In this document: piece after piece, positions 6,733 through 7,225 of the stretch
Numbering within the stretch: the first letter of the stretch is position 1
Layout: the number at the start of each line of letters is the position of its first letter
Assembly (NCBI GenBank): GCA_026785795.1
Contig: JAJAZJ010000026.1
Coordinates: 1-7,225 of the forward strand
DNA: 7,225 nt
Source of the DNA: Pseudoxanthomonas sp.
GTDB lineage: Bacteria; Pseudomonadota; Gammaproteobacteria; Xanthomonadales; Xanthomonadaceae
Direction: 5' to 3'
The notes under the pieces: generated by a model
Databases searched by the model: none
Seen by the model: the letters and a program-made list of their open reading frames with translations, nothing else
What the model was told of the DNA's origin: nothing
Made by a program: the position numbers and the translations under genes

Positions 6733-7225
6733 ATGACCATTCGCGTATACCTGATTGACGACCATGCCCTGGTACGCACCGGCATGAAGATGATTTTGGG
6801 CAGCGAACTGGATATCGAAGTGGTGGGCGAGGCCGACAACGGCGAGGACGCGCTGCCGCAGATCCGCAAGCTGCGGCCCGACGTGGTGCTGTGCGACCTG
6901 CACCTGCCCGGTCTGAGCGGGCTGGAAATCACCGAACGCATTACCCGCAGCGACCTGGGGTCCAAGGTCATCATCGTGTCGGTGCTGGAAGACGGTCCGC
7001 TGCCGAAGCGGCTGCTGGAAGCCGGTGCCTCGGGTTATCTGGGCAAGGCCGGCGATGCGGCGGAACTACTGCGCGCCGTGCACGAAGTCGCGCGCGGCAA
7101 GCGTTACCTGGGCAGCAACGTGGCCCAGAACATGGCCCTGTCGAACGTGGCCGGGGGCAATCTTTCACCCTTCGACAGCCTGTCCCCTCGCGAACTGGAG
7201 GTGGCCATGCTGTTGATCCAGGGGC
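6733..7225 (+). CDS. uvrY: UvrY/SirA/GacA-family two-component response regulator, 3'-truncated by window edge
   Basis: This is a NarL/FixJ-type response regulator, closest to UvrY/SirA/GacA. In that family a BarA/GacS-type sensor kinase phosphorylates the regulator, which then switches on small RNAs that sequester the translational repressor CsrA/RsmA, controlling virulence, biofilm and secondary metabolism. The receiver domain spans residues 1-120: acidic pair D9-D10 in LIDDHALVR, phosphoacceptor D55 in VVLCDLHLPG, switch residue S83 in IIVSV, and K105 in GYLGK. The segment RYLGSNVAQNMALSNV (124-139) and the SPFDSLSPRELEV entry (145-157) to the LuxR-type helix-turn-helix parallel E. coli UvrY closely (RYIASDIAQQMALSQI, SPFASLSERELQI). 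About 164 residues are visible; most of the DNA-binding domain lies beyond the edge. The start is fixed by GGGGAG six bases upstream of the ATG. In many gammaproteobacteria uvrC follows this gene; here that cannot be seen. Family assignment is firm, while orthology to gacA versus uvrY is only a naming matter. Confidence 0.94.
   Translation, partial: MTIRVYLIDDHALVRTGMKMILGSELDIEVVGEADNGEDALPQIRKLRPDVVLCDLHLPGLSGLEITERITRSDLGSKVIIVSVLEDGPLPKRLLEAGASGYLGKAGDAAELLRAVHEVARGKRYLGSNVAQNMALSNVAGGNLSPFDSLSPRELEVAMLLIQG

Overview
The window is about 65% G+C with dense, codon-biased genes. The AroA and SerS proteins match what I remember of Stenotrophomonas/Xanthomonas-type gammaproteobacteria, and a UvrY/GacA-type regulator is present. 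I read it as chromosomal core DNA from a member of the Xanthomonadaceae (Lysobacterales); Stenotrophomonas or a close relative is the best guess. This rests on recalled protein similarity, not on a search.

Layout. (1) 1-1033 (+): the 3' three quarters of aroA (EPSP synthase, shikimate pathway), cut by the left edge. (2) 1047-1691 (-): a lone TonB-like energy transducer, tail-to-tail with aroA and only 13 bases from it. (3) 1692-2120: a non-coding stretch of about 430 bases. Its right half holds what looks like the decayed 3' end of an AI-2E-family (PerM-like) membrane transporter gene, followed by the serS promoter region. (4) 2121-3401 (+): complete serS (seryl-tRNA synthetase). (5) 3535-4530 (+): a LysR-type regulator behind an A+T-richer promoter region. 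(6) 4580-4669 (+): tRNA-Ser with anticodon TGA and an encoded CCA end. (7) 4753-6606 (+): a 617-residue protein I do not recognise, with an N-terminal membrane anchor or lipoprotein-like segment. (8) 6733-right edge (+): the first 164 codons of a UvrY/SirA/GacA-family response regulator, with a plausible sigma-70 promoter and a strong hairpin upstream.

Most genes look like separate transcription units, and no clear operon lies wholly inside the window. serS and the tRNA-Ser gene are functionally related, since the enzyme charges that tRNA. They are separated by the LysR gene and nothing shows co-regulation. The response regulator is probably the global Gac/Rsm-type switch of the organism; its sensor kinase is not visible.

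I see no transposon, prophage, CRISPR array, toxin-antitoxin pair or defence system, and I do not claim a new system. The items most worth a second look are the AI-2E transporter relic, the unrecognised 617-residue envelope protein, and the TonB-like protein whose membrane anchor lacks the usual histidine.
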